A stretch of 64,000 nucleotides of DNA, taken from positions 372,001 through 436,000 of the forward strand of contig JAIUPD010000003.1 of NCBI GenBank assembly GCA_020161615.1, given 5' to 3'. A model generated the notes under the pieces. It did not search any database, was not told the DNA's origin, and worked only from the letters and a program-made list of their open reading frames with translations. Within the stretch, counting starts at the first letter, position 1. Each line of letters opens with the position of its first letter. Source of the stretch: Pseudomonadota bacterium. GTDB taxonomy: Bacteria; Pseudomonadota; Alphaproteobacteria; Rhodobacterales; Rhodobacteraceae. The position numbers were made by a program, and so were the translations under genes. Below, one piece after another: positions 49,936 to 59,510 of this stretch.

Positions 49936-50670
49936 ATGAAGAAACTGCTTCTCTCTGCCGCCATCCTGGCCTTCGGTGCCAGTGGCGCGCTGGCACAGCA
50001 GGTGATCCGCCTGGGCACCGAGGGCGCCTACCCTCCCTATAACTTCGTCAACGAATCCAACCAGCTGGAAGGCTTCGACATTGATGTCGGCAACGCGGTC
50101 TGCGAACGCGCCGGTCTCACCTGCGAATGGGTGCAGAACGATTGGGATTCGATCATCCCCAACCTCGTCAGCGGCAATTACGACGCCATCGTCGCCGGGA
50201 TGAGCGCGACCGAGGCCCGGGCCGAGGTCATCTCGTTCTCGCAAGCCTACAAGCTGCCCGATCCCTCGGCCTATATGGCGCTCGCCGGCACCGATGCCTC
50301 GGTGATGACCGAGGGCGTGATCGCGGCGCAGTCGAACACGTTCCAGGCCGATATGGTCGCCGAAACCAGCGCCACGCTGGTCGAATTCGCCAGCCCCGAC
50401 GAGACCATCGCCGCGGTGCGCAACGGCACCGCCGATGCGGTGCTGGCCGACCGCGAGTTCCTGATGACCTATGTCACCGATTCGAACGGCGAGTTCGAGC
50501 TGCTGGCCACCGTCCCCTCGCCGGGTGACGGCGTGTCGATCGGCCTGCGCCAGTCGGACACCGAACTGCGCGCGGCCTTCGACGCGGCGCTCGACGCGAT
50601 GAAGGCGGACGGGTCGCTGAACGCGCTGCTGGTCCAATGGTTCGGCGAGGACACGCTGCTCTTCGACTGA
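49936..50670 (+). CDS. Periplasmic amino-acid/amine-binding protein of the ABC transporter
   Basis: A 244-residue protein with an Sec signal peptide (MKKLLLSAAILAFGASGALA, cleavage after residue 20). Family 3 solute-binding pattern: LGTEGAYPPYNFVN, LEGFDIDVGNAV and DAIVAGMSAT. The ligand is a polar amino acid or a polyamine-like amine given the GS genes downstream; not determined. Confidence 0.92.
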   Translation: MKKLLLSAAILAFGASGALAQQVIRLGTEGAYPPYNFVNESNQLEGFDIDVGNAVCERAGLTCEWVQNDWDSIIPNLVSGNYDAIVAGMSATEARAEVISFSQAYKLPDPSAYMALAGTDASVMTEGVIAAQSNTFQADMVAETSATLVEFASPDETIAAVRNGTADAVLADREFLMTYVTDSNGEFELLATVPSPGDGVSIGLRQSDTELRAAFDAALDAMKADGSLNALLVQWFGEDTLLFD

Positions 50671-50683
50671 TCCCCAGAGACGG

Positions 50684-50711
50684 CCCCGGCCCGGCATCGC
50701 CGCGACCGGGG
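50684..50711 (+). other. Stem-loop after the binding-protein gene
   Basis: CCCCGG (50684-50689) pairs with CCGGGG (50706-50711) in the 58-bp gap before the first permease gene. Such post-binder hairpins commonly stabilise the upstream mRNA and lower permease expression; inferred. Confidence 0.45.
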
Positions 50712-50728
50712 TCAAGCCTCGGTGCCCG

Positions 50729-51610
50729 ATGTTCTCGTTCTGCGCTGATCCTTCCGTCCTGCCCGACTGGCAATGGATGGCCTGCTATCTGACCACGGGC
50801 TCGCATATGGCGCTCTACCGGTCGGTGTTGGTGGTCCTTCTGCTGCTGGCCCTTGCCGCACCGCTGGCGCTGGGCATGGGGTTTCTGGGCGCGCTGGCGA
50901 TGCGCTCGCGCAACCTGATCCTGCGGTCGGTGGGCACGATCTATGTTGCGATGGTCCGCGGCGTGCCGGACATCATCTTCTTTCTCTTCGTGCCCTTCGC
51001 CATCGACCAGGGCGTCGAATTCGCCCGCCACCGGATCCTGTGCCCCGATTGGGACCAGCCGGTGCGGCAGGGCAACGATTTCATCGTCTGCGCCGCCGCC
51101 AAGATGCCGCTCGCGACCGATCCCGCCTGGGTCCACAATCTGTGGGGCTTCCTGCTGGCGCTCGCCGCCTTCGCGCTGGTCTTCGGCGCCTTCGCCGCCA
51201 ACACGCTGAACGGCGCCATGAACGCGGTCCCGCGCGGCCAGCTGGAAACCGCCGAGGCCTATGGCATGACCCCGGGCCAGAGCTTCCGCCGGATCCTGCT
51301 GCCGCAGATGTGGGTCTATGCCTTGCCTGGTCTGTCGAACCTGTGGATGATCCTGACCAAGGCCACCCCCTTGCTCTTTCTCCTCGGCATCCAGGACGTG
51401 GTTTATTGGGCGCGCGAGCTTGGCGGGCAGAAGACCGGGGTCTATGCCTATCCCCATCCCGACTGGCGGGTCTGGTACTTCCTCGGCGTGCTGGTCTTCT
51501 ATCTGCTGCTCACCTGGACCAGCCAGAAGGTCTTTGACCGGCTGATGGTGCGGATGAGCCACGGGCAGGCGACCTCGGGCGGCGAAGCGCTGCGGAGGGC
51601 GGGGGCATGA
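50729..51610 (+). CDS. ABC transporter permease (HisM/HisQ type), first
   Basis: A 293-residue protein with five or more membrane helices and the permease EAA-type loop (ETAEAYGMTPGQSFRRILLP). A long extra loop (EFARHRILCPDWDQPVRQG) lies between helices. Its stop overlaps the second permease start. Confidence 0.9.
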   Translation: MFSFCADPSVLPDWQWMACYLTTGSHMALYRSVLVVLLLLALAAPLALGMGFLGALAMRSRNLILRSVGTIYVAMVRGVPDIIFFLFVPFAIDQGVEFARHRILCPDWDQPVRQGNDFIVCAAAKMPLATDPAWVHNLWGFLLALAAFALVFGAFAANTLNGAMNAVPRGQLETAEAYGMTPGQSFRRILLPQMWVYALPGLSNLWMILTKATPLLFLLGIQDVVYWARELGGQKTGVYAYPHPDWRVWYFLGVLVFYLLLTWTSQKVFDRLMVRMSHGQATSGGEALRRAGA

Positions 51611-52452
51611 CGTTCGAGACCTGCGCCGAAAGCTTCCATGGGCTGATCCTGCGCGCGCTGGGGCGCGATTTCGGCGACCGGCTGCTGCCCCGGGGGCTGG
51701 AGATCAATGTCTGCGACCAGGTGTTCCTGATCGCCTCGGGCCTGGTGTGGAACGTCTATTTCGCCACGCTCGCCCTTTTCTTCGGCTTCTTCCTCGCCAC
51801 CGCCGTGGCGCTGGGCAAGGCCAGCCCGCGTGCCTGGGCCCGCAAACCGGCCGAGGCTTTCGTCTTCCTGTTCCGCGGCTCGCCCCTCTTCGTGCAATTC
51901 TTCTTCATCTACGAGGCGCTGGTCCTTTTGCCCCGCGCCGGGATCACGCTGGGCGGCCTCACGATCGACACGCAATGGACGACACGGGCCTGGGCGGGGG
52001 CGCTTTTCGTTCTGTTCCTCAATACCTCAGCCTATACGGCCGAGATCTTCCACGGCGCGCTGAAAGCCATCCCCAAGGGGGATCTGGAAGCCGCCGACGC
52101 CTATGGCCTGACCGGCTTCGCCAAGTTCCGGCGGGTGGTCTGGCCGACCATGCTGCGCCTTGCCTGGCCCAGCTATACCAACGAGGCCATCTTCCTGTTG
52201 CACGCCACGACGCTGGTGTTCTTCTCGGCCTTTCCCGCCTGGCAGCAGATGGGCGACGCCCTCTATTACGCCAGTTACTTCGCCGCGCAGACCTTCAACC
52301 CGTTCATCGCCTATCCTATCGTCGGACTCTATTTCATCCTGATGACCCTGGCGGTGATCGGCCTTTTCGGTGCGGTCAACCGGCGGCTCAACCGGCATCT
52401 CCCGCGCGAGGCGCGGGGCCGTTTCCGGTTCCGTCCGCAATATATCAGGTGA
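51607..52452 (+). CDS. ABC transporter permease (HisM/HisQ type), second
   Basis: A 281-residue protein with a Cys-containing N-terminal extension, membrane helices and the EAA-type loop LEAADAYGLTGFAKFRRVVW. Pairs with the first permease to form the channel. Confidence 0.9.
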   Translation: MTFETCAESFHGLILRALGRDFGDRLLPRGLEINVCDQVFLIASGLVWNVYFATLALFFGFFLATAVALGKASPRAWARKPAEAFVFLFRGSPLFVQFFFIYEALVLLPRAGITLGGLTIDTQWTTRAWAGALFVLFLNTSAYTAEIFHGALKAIPKGDLEAADAYGLTGFAKFRRVVWPTMLRLAWPSYTNEAIFLLHATTLVFFSAFPAWQQMGDALYYASYFAAQTFNPFIAYPIVGLYFILMTLAVIGLFGAVNRRLNRHLPREARGRFRFRPQYIR

Positions 52453-52455
52453 ATC

Positions 52456-53790
52456 ATGCGTGATTGGCTCCGCCATCACCCCGACGTCCGAACCATCCGT
52501 GTTGCCGCCGCCGACCTCAACGGTCAGGCACGGGGCAAACGCATCCCGGTGCGCTTTGCCGACAAGATCGTCGAGGAGGGCACTCGCTTTCCCTTCTCGG
52601 TCATGAACCTCGACATCTGGGGCGAGGATATCGAGGACAGCCCGCTGGTCTTCGATTCGGGCGATGCCGACGGGGTTCTGAAACCGACCGAACGCGGCTT
52701 CCTGCCAATGCCCTGGCTCGAGGCGCCGACCGCGCTGCTGCCGATCTGGATGTTCCACGAGGACGGCAGCCCCTTCGCCGGCGACCCCCGCCACGCGCTG
52801 GCCCGGGTGGTCGAGCAATTCCACGACCGCGGCATGCAGCCGGTCTGCGCCACGGAACTGGAATTCTATCTGATCGACGATTCGGGCCGTGAGCTGCGTG
52901 TGCCGCCCTCGCCCCGCTCGGGCAAGCGCCGCCCCGGCGCCGATACGCTTGCGCTGCGCGCGCTCGACGCCTTCGACCGGTTCTTCACCGATCTCTACGA
53001 TTGCTGCGAGACGATGGACATCGACGCCGACACCGCGATTTCCGAGGCCGGGCCCGGCCAGTTCGAGGTGAACCTGCTGCATTCCGCCGATGTGCTGAAG
53101 ATCGCCGACGACACCTGGTTCTTCAAGATGCTGGTCCGCGGCCTCGCCCGCCGCCACGGATTCGCCGCCAGCTTCATGGCCAAACCCTACGAGGATTGGC
53201 CGGGCAACGGCATGCATATGCATTTCTCGATCACCGACCGGACGGGCAAGAACCTGTTCGACGACGGCACCCATGGCGGCTCGCCCCTGCTGCATCAGGC
53301 GGTCGCCGGCTGCCTCAAGGCGATGCCCGGCACGACGCTGCTGCTCGCGCCCCATTACAACAGCTACGACCGGTTCGAGCCGGGCGCCCATGCGCCGACC
53401 GGCATCGCCTGGGCCTATGAAAACCGCACGGCGGCGGTGCGCATCCCCTCGGGCAGCCTCAAGGCAAGGCGGATAGAGCATCGCGTGGCGGGGGGCGACA
53501 TCAACCCCTATCTGATGATGGCGGGCGTGCTGGGCGCCGCGCTGATCGGGATCGAGGACGGGCTGACCCCGCCCGCGCCGATCAGCGGCAATGCCTATGA
53601 ACTCGATCTTCCGCAGATGCCGACAACGTGGCAGGATGCGATCGACACTTTCGAGAGCAGCCCCGAGATGAAGCGCATCTTCGCGCCGCAACTCATCGAG
53701 AACCTTGTCCGCACCAAGCGTCAGGAACTTCGCTACATGGCGGAGATGACGCCGACGGAGGTGCTCGACCTTTATCTCGACACCGTTTGA
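52456..53790 (+). CDS. Glutamine synthetase-family ligase (PuuA-like), first
   Basis: A 444-residue GS-fold protein. N-terminal beta-grasp part (VRTIRVAAADLNGQARGKRI), catalytic part with ELEFYLID, GQFEVNLLHS and GMHMHFSI, and the ATP/substrate loop YENRTAAVRIP. Members such as PuuA ligate glutamate to amines. It follows the transporter by 3 bp, so the imported compound is likely its substrate. Differs clearly from canonical GlnA. Confidence 0.88.
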   Translation: MRDWLRHHPDVRTIRVAAADLNGQARGKRIPVRFADKIVEEGTRFPFSVMNLDIWGEDIEDSPLVFDSGDADGVLKPTERGFLPMPWLEAPTALLPIWMFHEDGSPFAGDPRHALARVVEQFHDRGMQPVCATELEFYLIDDSGRELRVPPSPRSGKRRPGADTLALRALDAFDRFFTDLYDCCETMDIDADTAISEAGPGQFEVNLLHSADVLKIADDTWFFKMLVRGLARRHGFAASFMAKPYEDWPGNGMHMHFSITDRTGKNLFDDGTHGGSPLLHQAVAGCLKAMPGTTLLLAPHYNSYDRFEPGAHAPTGIAWAYENRTAAVRIPSGSLKARRIEHRVAGGDINPYLMMAGVLGAALIGIEDGLTPPAPISGNAYELDLPQMPTTWQDAIDTFESSPEMKRIFAPQLIENLVRTKRQELRYMAEMTPTEVLDLYLDTV

Positions 53791-53797
53791 GGACCTT

Positions 53798-54496
53798 ATG
53801 AAGATCGGCATTCTGCAAACCGGCGACGCCCCCCAGGGGCTGGAATCCCACGGCACCTATCCCGACATGTTCGAGACGCTGCTGGCAGGCCAGGGCTTCA
53901 CCTTCGCCCGCTGGCGGGTCAACGGCATGGACTTCCCCGCCTCGGTCACCGAGTGCGACGGCTGGCTGATCACCGGCTCGCGCCATGGCGTCTACGAGGA
54001 TCACCCGTTCATCGAGCCGCTGGAGCAGTTCATCCGCGACGCCATCGCGCGGGAGATCCCGGTGGCGGGCATCTGCTTCGGCCATCAGATCATGGCCCAG
54101 GCCCTGGGAGGCACGGTCGAGAAATTCACGGGCGGCTGGTCGGTCGGCCCGACCGAGTACGATTTCGGCGGCGAGACGGTCACGCTGAACGCCTGGCATC
54201 AGGACCAGGTGACCGAATTGCCGCCCGGCGCCCGGGTCACCGCGACCTCGCCCTTTTGCCAATACGCGGGGCTGGCCTATGGCAAGACCGGCTATTCCGT
54301 GCAGCCCCATCCCGAATTCGGCGACGGCTTCGTGGGCGACCTGATCGAGGCGCGCGGGAAGGGTGTGGTGCCTGACCCGCTCCTTGACGCGGCGCGGGCC
54401 CGTCTGGGCGCGGGTCCCGACAGCGCCGTCATCGCCCGACAACTCAGCGACTTTTTCAAGGCCGCCCATGCGGAGCGGCAACAGACCGTCAAATGA
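53798..54496 (+). CDS. Class I glutamine amidotransferase-like protein
   Basis: A 232-residue protein. Catalytic Cys in VAGICFGHQIMAQAL, and His/Glu in VQPHPEFGDGF form the triad. Resembles GuaA-type and polyamine-pathway amidotransferases. Placed between two GS-like ligases, it probably hydrolyses a gamma-glutamyl or amide intermediate. Confidence 0.88.
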   Translation: MKIGILQTGDAPQGLESHGTYPDMFETLLAGQGFTFARWRVNGMDFPASVTECDGWLITGSRHGVYEDHPFIEPLEQFIRDAIAREIPVAGICFGHQIMAQALGGTVEKFTGGWSVGPTEYDFGGETVTLNAWHQDQVTELPPGARVTATSPFCQYAGLAYGKTGYSVQPHPEFGDGFVGDLIEARGKGVVPDPLLDAARARLGAGPDSAVIARQLSDFFKAAHAERQQTVK

Positions 54497-54518
54497 CGGA
54501 TTTCCACAGGACTGACCC

Positions 54519-55880
54519 ATGAGCAACTGGACCACCAAGATCCCCGAGGCGGCCCGTGATTTCCTCGCCGGCCGCCGGCTGGACGAGATCGAGTGCATCC
54601 TGCCCGACATCGCCGGCGTGGCGCGGGGCAAGGCCATGCCCGCCTTCAAATTCGACAAGCAGACGCATTTCTACCTGCCGACCTCGATCTTCCTGCAGAC
54701 GATCACCGGCGAATGGGCCAATGCCCCGGGCGGCGAGGACGAATACAAGGAACCGGACATGACGCTGGTCCCGGATTTCTCGACCGCCACCGCCGCGCCC
54801 TGGACCGCCGACATCACGCTGCAGATCATCCATGACGCGATGACGCAGGCGGGCCAGCCGGTGCCCACCGCCCCCCGCAATGTGCTGAAACGCGTGCTCG
54901 ACCTCTATGCCGCCGAGGGCTGGAAGCCCGTGGTGGCGCCCGAGATGGAATTCTATTTCGTCGAGCGCAACACCGACCCGAACATGCCGATCACCCCGCC
55001 GATGGGCCGCTCGGGCCGCAAGGCCGCGGCGAAACAGGCCTATTCCATGTCGGCGGTCGATGAATACGGCAAGGTCATCGACGATATCTACGATTACGCC
55101 GAGGCGATGGGGCTGGAGATCGACGGCATCCTGCAGGAAGGCGGCGCCGGTCAGGTCGAGATCAACCTCGCCCATGGCAACCCGGTCGATCTGGCCGACC
55201 ACATCTTCTTCTTCAAGCGGATGATCCGCGAGGCGGCGCTGCGCCACGATTGCTTCGCCACCTTCATGGCCAAGCCCATCGAGGGCGAGCCCGGCTCGGC
55301 CATGCATATCCACCATTCGGTGGTGGATCTGAAGACCGGCAAGAACATCTTCTCGGCCGAGGATGGGTCAGAGACCCCCGCCTTCCTGCATTTCATCGCC
55401 GGGATGCAGAACCACCTGCCCGCCGCCGTGGCCCTGCTCGCGCCCTATGTGAACAGCTACCGCCGCTACGTCCCCGATTTCGCCGCCCCGATCAACCTGG
55501 AATGGGGCCGCGACAACCGCACGACCGGGTTGCGCGTGCCGATCTCGGGCCCCGAGGCGCGGCGGGTCGAGAACCGGCTGGCGGGCATGGATTGCAACCC
55601 CTATCTCGGCATCGCGGCCTCGCTCGCCTGCGGCTATCTGGGCCTGAAGGAGAAGAAGGACCCGCGGCCCGAATGCCGGATCAACGCCTATATGGGCGAG
55701 GACGAGCTGCCCCTGACCCTGGGCGACGCCATCGACCTCTTGGTCGAGGACACGGCGATGACCGAGGTGCTGGGCCCGGATTTCGTGGCGCTCTATGCCT
55801 CGGTCAAGCGCGACGAATACAAGGAATTCCAGCAGGTCATCTCGCCCTGGGAGCGGGAGCATCTGCTGCTCAACGTCTGA
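54519..55880 (+). CDS. Glutamine synthetase-family ligase (PuuA-like), second
   Basis: A 453-residue GS-fold protein, about as long as the first. Contains EMEFYFVERN, GQVEINLAHG, SAMHIHHSVV and RDNRTTGLRVPISG. With the first ligase it may act on two different amines or form a mixed ring. Last gene of the operon, followed by strong hairpins. Confidence 0.88.
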   Translation: MSNWTTKIPEAARDFLAGRRLDEIECILPDIAGVARGKAMPAFKFDKQTHFYLPTSIFLQTITGEWANAPGGEDEYKEPDMTLVPDFSTATAAPWTADITLQIIHDAMTQAGQPVPTAPRNVLKRVLDLYAAEGWKPVVAPEMEFYFVERNTDPNMPITPPMGRSGRKAAAKQAYSMSAVDEYGKVIDDIYDYAEAMGLEIDGILQEGGAGQVEINLAHGNPVDLADHIFFFKRMIREAALRHDCFATFMAKPIEGEPGSAMHIHHSVVDLKTGKNIFSAEDGSETPAFLHFIAGMQNHLPAAVALLAPYVNSYRRYVPDFAAPINLEWGRDNRTTGLRVPISGPEARRVENRLAGMDCNPYLGIAASLACGYLGLKEKKDPRPECRINAYMGEDELPLTLGDAIDLLVEDTAMTEVLGPDFVALYASVKRDEYKEFQQVISPWEREHLLLNV

Positions 55881-55885
55881 GGGAG

Positions 55886-55943
55886 GCGGGGGCTGCCGCC
55901 CCCGCACCCCCGCTTCAAGGGGGGAGCACGCTCCCCCCTTGAA
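55886..55943. terminator. Double hairpin terminator / Rhodobacteraceae-type intergenic repeat
   Basis: First stem GCGGGGGC/GCCCCCGC (55886-55905), then a nearly perfect 13-14 bp stem TTCAAGGGGGGAG/CTCCCCCCTTGAA (55914-55943), followed by GAAAATCCCC and a tail GTATTTGGGGCAGAATGAAG up to about 55,976. This GC-hairpin plus tail arrangement is common between genes in Rhodobacteraceae. Confidence 0.7.
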
Positions 55944-56028
55944 AATCCCCCCGTGCGTATTTGGGGCAGAATGAAGCAGGGGCGCGGTTTGGCTTGGCGG
56001 GCCTTGGCGCTTCGGCTATGCGGGTTTC

Positions 56029-56646
56029 ATGGACATGCGCGTGACGGATCTGGCCTGCGCCCGGGGCGGGCTGCCCTTGATCGAGGGGCTGAGCTTTGCC
56101 GTCGCAAGCGGCGAGGCGCTGGTGTTGCGTGGGCCGAACGGCTCGGGGAAAACCACGCTGCTGCGGACGCTGGCCGGCCTGCAGCCGGCGCTCAAGGGCG
56201 AAATCACCTGCCCGCCCGAAGCGATGGCCTATGCCGCCCATGCCGATGGGCTGAAATCCACCCTCACCGTGGCCGAGAACCTGACTTTCTGGGCGGCGAT
56301 CCATGGTCAGGCGGGGATCGGCGCGGCGCTCACGGCGATGAACCTGACCGATCTCGCCGGACGGCAGGCGCAGCATCTGTCGGCCGGGCAGAAGCGGCGG
56401 CTGGGGCTGGCGCGGCTCTTGGTCACCGGGCGCTGGCTCTGGGTGCTGGACGAGCCGACGGTCTCGCTGGACGCGGACTCGGTCGCCCTGTTCGCGGGCG
56501 TCGTGCGGCGGCATCTGGCCGCGGGCGGCGCGGCGCTGCTGGCCACGCATATCGACCTGGGCCTGCCCGAGGCCCGGGTGCTGGACCTGACCCCCTACCG
56601 GGCCGCGTTGCCGCCGGACCTTGGCTTTGACGAGGCTTTCCTGTGA
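56029..56646 (+). CDS. ccmA: Heme exporter ATP-binding protein CcmA
   Basis: A 205-residue ABC ATPase. Walker [10 protein letters not shown], signature LSAGQKRR, Walker [12 protein letters not shown]. Short CcmA form, its stop overlapping ccmB. Uses ATP to release holo-CcmE from CcmC during cytochrome c maturation. Confidence 0.93.
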   Translation: MDMRVTDLACARGGLPLIEGLSFAVASGEALVLRGPNGSGKTTLLRTLAGLQPALKGEITCPPEAMAYAAHADGLKSTLTVAENLTFWAAIHGQAGIGAALTAMNLTDLAGRQAQHLSAGQKRRLGLARLLVTGRWLWVLDEPTVSLDADSVALFAGVVRRHLAAGGAALLATHIDLGLPEARVLDLTPYRAALPPDLGFDEAFL

Positions 56647-57299
56647 TCGCGCTGCTGATCCGTGACCTGAGGCTGGCGATCCGGGCCGGCGGCGGCTTCG
56701 GGCTGGGGTTGGGGTTCTTCCTGATCCTCACCGTGCTGGTGCCCTTGGGCGTCGGCCCCGATACCGGGACGCTGGCGCTGATCGCGCCCGGCATCCTCTG
56801 GGTCGGCGCGCTGCTCGCCTGCCTTCTGTCGCTGGACCGGCTGTTCGCGCTGGATCACGAGGACGGCTCGCTGGACCTGCTGGCGACCTCGCCGATCCCG
56901 CTGGAGGGCGTGGTCGCCATCAAGGCGCTGGCGCATTGGCTGACCACCGGGCTGCCGCTGGCGCTGGCGGCGCCGGTGCTGGGCATTCTGCTGAACCTGC
57001 CGGGACCGGCCTTCGCCCCGCTGGTCCTGTCCCTGCTGCTGGGCACGCCCGCCCTCAGCGTCATCGGCGCGTTCGGCGCGGCGCTGACCGTGGGGCTGAA
57101 ACGCGGCGGCCTCCTCATGTCGCTGCTGGTGCTGCCGCTCTATGTGCCGACGCTGGTCTTCGGCGCGCAGGCGGTAAGCCGGGCGGCGCAGGGCCTCGAC
57201 GGCTCGACCGCGCTGCTGCTGACCGCCGGGATCACCGCGGGTTCCGCCGCCCTGCTACCCTTCGCCGCAGCCTTCGCGCTGCGCATCAATCTGCGCTAG
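56643..57299 (+). CDS. ccmB: Heme exporter protein CcmB
   Basis: A 218-residue inner-membrane protein with six hydrophobic helices. Begins [20 protein letters not shown] and includes [20 protein letters not shown], a CcmB signature. Membrane subunit of the CcmAB transporter. Confidence 0.93.
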   Translation: MIALLIRDLRLAIRAGGGFGLGLGFFLILTVLVPLGVGPDTGTLALIAPGILWVGALLACLLSLDRLFALDHEDGSLDLLATSPIPLEGVVAIKALAHWLTTGLPLALAAPVLGILLNLPGPAFAPLVLSLLLGTPALSVIGAFGAALTVGLKRGGLLMSLLVLPLYVPTLVFGAQAVSRAAQGLDGSTALLLTAGITAGSAALLPFAAAFALRINLR

Positions 57300-57351
57300 G
57301 ATCACGCCCGTGTGGCTTGAGCCCCGCCCCCGGACACATTAGGAAACCTGC

Positions 57352-58086
57352 ATGGCATCGCTCTGGGAATACGCCAATCCGGTCAAATTCATGCGGCTCT
57401 CGGGCTGGCTGATGCCCGTGAGCGCCTGGCTCGCCGCGGGGCTGATCGTGACCGGGCTGGTCTGGGGCTTTTTCTTCACCGAGGCCGATTACCGCCAGGG
57501 CGCCACGGTTAAGATCATCTTCCTGCATGTCCCCTCGGCGCTGATGGCGATCAATGCCTGGGCCATGATGCTGATCGCCTCGCTGATCTGGCTGGTCCGG
57601 CGCCACCATGTCAGCGCGCTGGCCGCCAAGGCCGCCGGTCCCATCGGCGCCACCATGACGCTGATCGCGCTGATCACCGGGGCGATCTGGGGCCAGCCGA
57701 TGTGGGGCACCTGGTGGGAATGGGACCCCAGGCTCACCTCGTTCCTGATCCTGTTCCTCTTCTACCTCGGCTATATCGCGCTCTGGTCCGCCATCGAAGA
57801 TGCCGATACCGCCGCCGACCTGACCGCCATCCTCTGCCTGGTCGGCTCGGTCTTTGCCGCGCTCTCGCGCTACGCCGCGCTTTTCTGGAACCAGGGCCTG
57901 CATCAGGGCGCCTCGCTCAGCGTCGCGCCCGGGACGCGGATGGACTGGGCCTATAAGGCGCCCCTCTACCTTTGCATGGCGGGCTTTGCCCTGCTGTTTC
58001 TGGCGCTGGTCCTGGCCGGCACGCGGACCGAGATCCGCGCCCGCCGGGCCCGCGCCCTTATGACCCGTGAAAGGGCCCGTGCCTGA
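57352..58086 (+). CDS. ccmC: Heme lyase/exporter subunit CcmC
   Basis: A 244-residue protein with six membrane helices and the heme-handling motif GTWWEWDPRLTS, plus conserved His residues. Transfers heme to CcmE. Stop overlaps the ccmD start (TGATG). Confidence 0.95.
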   Translation: MASLWEYANPVKFMRLSGWLMPVSAWLAAGLIVTGLVWGFFFTEADYRQGATVKIIFLHVPSALMAINAWAMMLIASLIWLVRRHHVSALAAKAAGPIGATMTLIALITGAIWGQPMWGTWWEWDPRLTSFLILFLFYLGYIALWSAIEDADTAADLTAILCLVGSVFAALSRYAALFWNQGLHQGASLSVAPGTRMDWAYKAPLYLCMAGFALLFLALVLAGTRTEIRARRARALMTRERARA

Positions 58087-58238
58087 TGCCCGACCTTGGC
58101 ACCTATGCCGCCGAAGTGACGCTCGCCTATGCCGTATCGCTGGGCCTGATCGCCGCGCTGATCCTGTGGAGCTGGGCCCGCGCGCGCCGCGTGAAGCGCG
58201 AGCTGGCCGCCCTCGAAACCCGAACGACCCGAGGCTGA
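58086..58238 (+). CDS. ccmD: Heme exporter protein CcmD
   Basis: A 50-residue protein with one membrane helix (VTLAYAVSLGLIAALILWSW) and a basic tail. Reads as CcmD by position between ccmC and ccmG and by its typical layout. Confidence 0.88.
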   Translation: MPDLGTYAAEVTLAYAVSLGLIAALILWSWARARRVKRELAALETRTTRG

Positions 58239-58239
58239 G

Positions 58240-58782
58240 ATGAAGATCAACCCCCTGCTGCTGTTGCCGCCCGTCCTCCTGGCCGGTTTCGTCGCCTTCG
58301 TGGCCGTGGGAAATTTCCGCGATGACCGCAACGACCTGCCCTCGGCCCGGGCCGGGCATCAGGCGCCCGCCGTGGAACTGGCGCAATTGGAAGACCTGCC
58401 GCTTTTCACCGACGACATGCTGCGCACGGGCGAGGTGACGCTGGTCAATTTCTGGGCCTCCTGGTGCCCGCCCTGCCGGGCCGAGGCGCCGGTGGTCGAG
58501 GGGCTGGCGCATGAAGGGCTGACGGTCCTCGGCGTCAACTACCGCGACGAACCCGACCGGGCCATGGATTTCCTCGACGAACTCGGCAATCCCTATGCCG
58601 CGATCGGCGCCGATCCCCGGGCCCGCATGGGGCTTGACTGGGGCGTGGTCGGCCTGCCCGAGACCTTCGTCGTCGATGGCGAGGGCAATATCCTGATGCG
58701 CCACGCCGGTCCCCTGACCGAGGAAGTCGTGGAACAGCGCCTGCGCCCGGTGATCGAACGCGCCCAGGGCCGGGCCAGCTGA
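58240..58782 (+). CDS. ccmG: Thiol:disulfide interchange protein CcmG (DsbE)
   Basis: A 180-residue protein with an N-terminal membrane anchor (residues 5-24) and a periplasmic thioredoxin fold with WCPPC (C76, C79) and GLPETFVVD. Reduces apocytochrome c or CcmH before heme attachment. Confidence 0.93.
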   Translation: MKINPLLLLPPVLLAGFVAFVAVGNFRDDRNDLPSARAGHQAPAVELAQLEDLPLFTDDMLRTGEVTLVNFWASWCPPCRAEAPVVEGLAHEGLTVLGVNYRDEPDRAMDFLDELGNPYAAIGADPRARMGLDWGVVGLPETFVVDGEGNILMRHAGPLTEEVVEQRLRPVIERAQGRAS

Positions 58783-58783
58783 G

Positions 58784-59437
58784 ATGGCGCGCCCCTCGGA
58801 CCAGAGCCTGACGACCGAGGGGATGGAAGCGCCGCGCGAGGGGCGCCTGCTGGCGCTGGCCTGCGGCGCGCTCGCGCATGAGATCCTGGCGATCAAGGCG
58901 GCGAACAACTGGACCCATCTGGACCTGCATTGCCTGCCCGCCAACCTGCATCTCTGGCCCGACCGGATCCCCGATGCGGTCGAGGCGGCGGTGACGAAAT
59001 ACCGCGACGCCTATGAGCAGATCCTCGTCGTCTATGCCGATTGCGGCACCGGCGGCCTGCTGCAGGCCCGTTGCGCGGCGCTGGGCGTGCCGATGGTCGA
59101 GGGGCCGCATTGCTATTCCTTCTTCGCCGGCAACGCGGATTTCGCCGCAAGGGCCGAGACGGAATTCACCGCCTTCTACCTCACCGACTTTCTGGTCAAG
59201 CAATTCGAGGCCTTCGTCTGGCGGCCGATGGGCTTTGACCGCCACCCCGAACTGATCGCCATGATGTTCGGCAATTACGAAACGCTGGTCTATCTGGCGC
59301 AGGTCGATGATCCCGCCCTCGACGCCAAGGCGGCCGAATGTGCCGCGCGCCTCAACCTTGCCTATGAACGCCGCGTCACCGGCTACGGCGACCTCGTTCC
59401 CGCGCTCTCGGCGCTGGCCGGACGCACGGCGCGGTGA
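58784..59437 (+). CDS. DUF1638 protein
   Basis: A 217-residue protein with LALACGALAHEILAIKA, DLHCLPANLHLWPDRIP, VVYADCGTGGLLQ and HCYSFFAG, all DUF1638 marks including conserved Cys and His. Such proteins accompany methylamine/corrinoid-linked genes in some Rhodobacteraceae, but here it follows ccmG by one base; role unknown. Confidence 0.85.
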   Translation: MARPSDQSLTTEGMEAPREGRLLALACGALAHEILAIKAANNWTHLDLHCLPANLHLWPDRIPDAVEAAVTKYRDAYEQILVVYADCGTGGLLQARCAALGVPMVEGPHCYSFFAGNADFAARAETEFTAFYLTDFLVKQFEAFVWRPMGFDRHPELIAMMFGNYETLVYLAQVDDPALDAKAAECAARLNLAYERRVTGYGDLVPALSALAGRTAR

Positions 59438-59510
59438 TCGCCCGGCCTCGGCCATTGTAACCCGGGGCGGCGCGTCCTAGTCTTGCCCAAATCCCCATTC
59501 CCTGGCCCCG

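Noticed and set aside
52027-53856. Minus-strand frame of 609 codons over the permease/GS genes
   Set aside because: Antisense shadow in high-GC DNA; the plus strand has recognisable permease and GS motifs.
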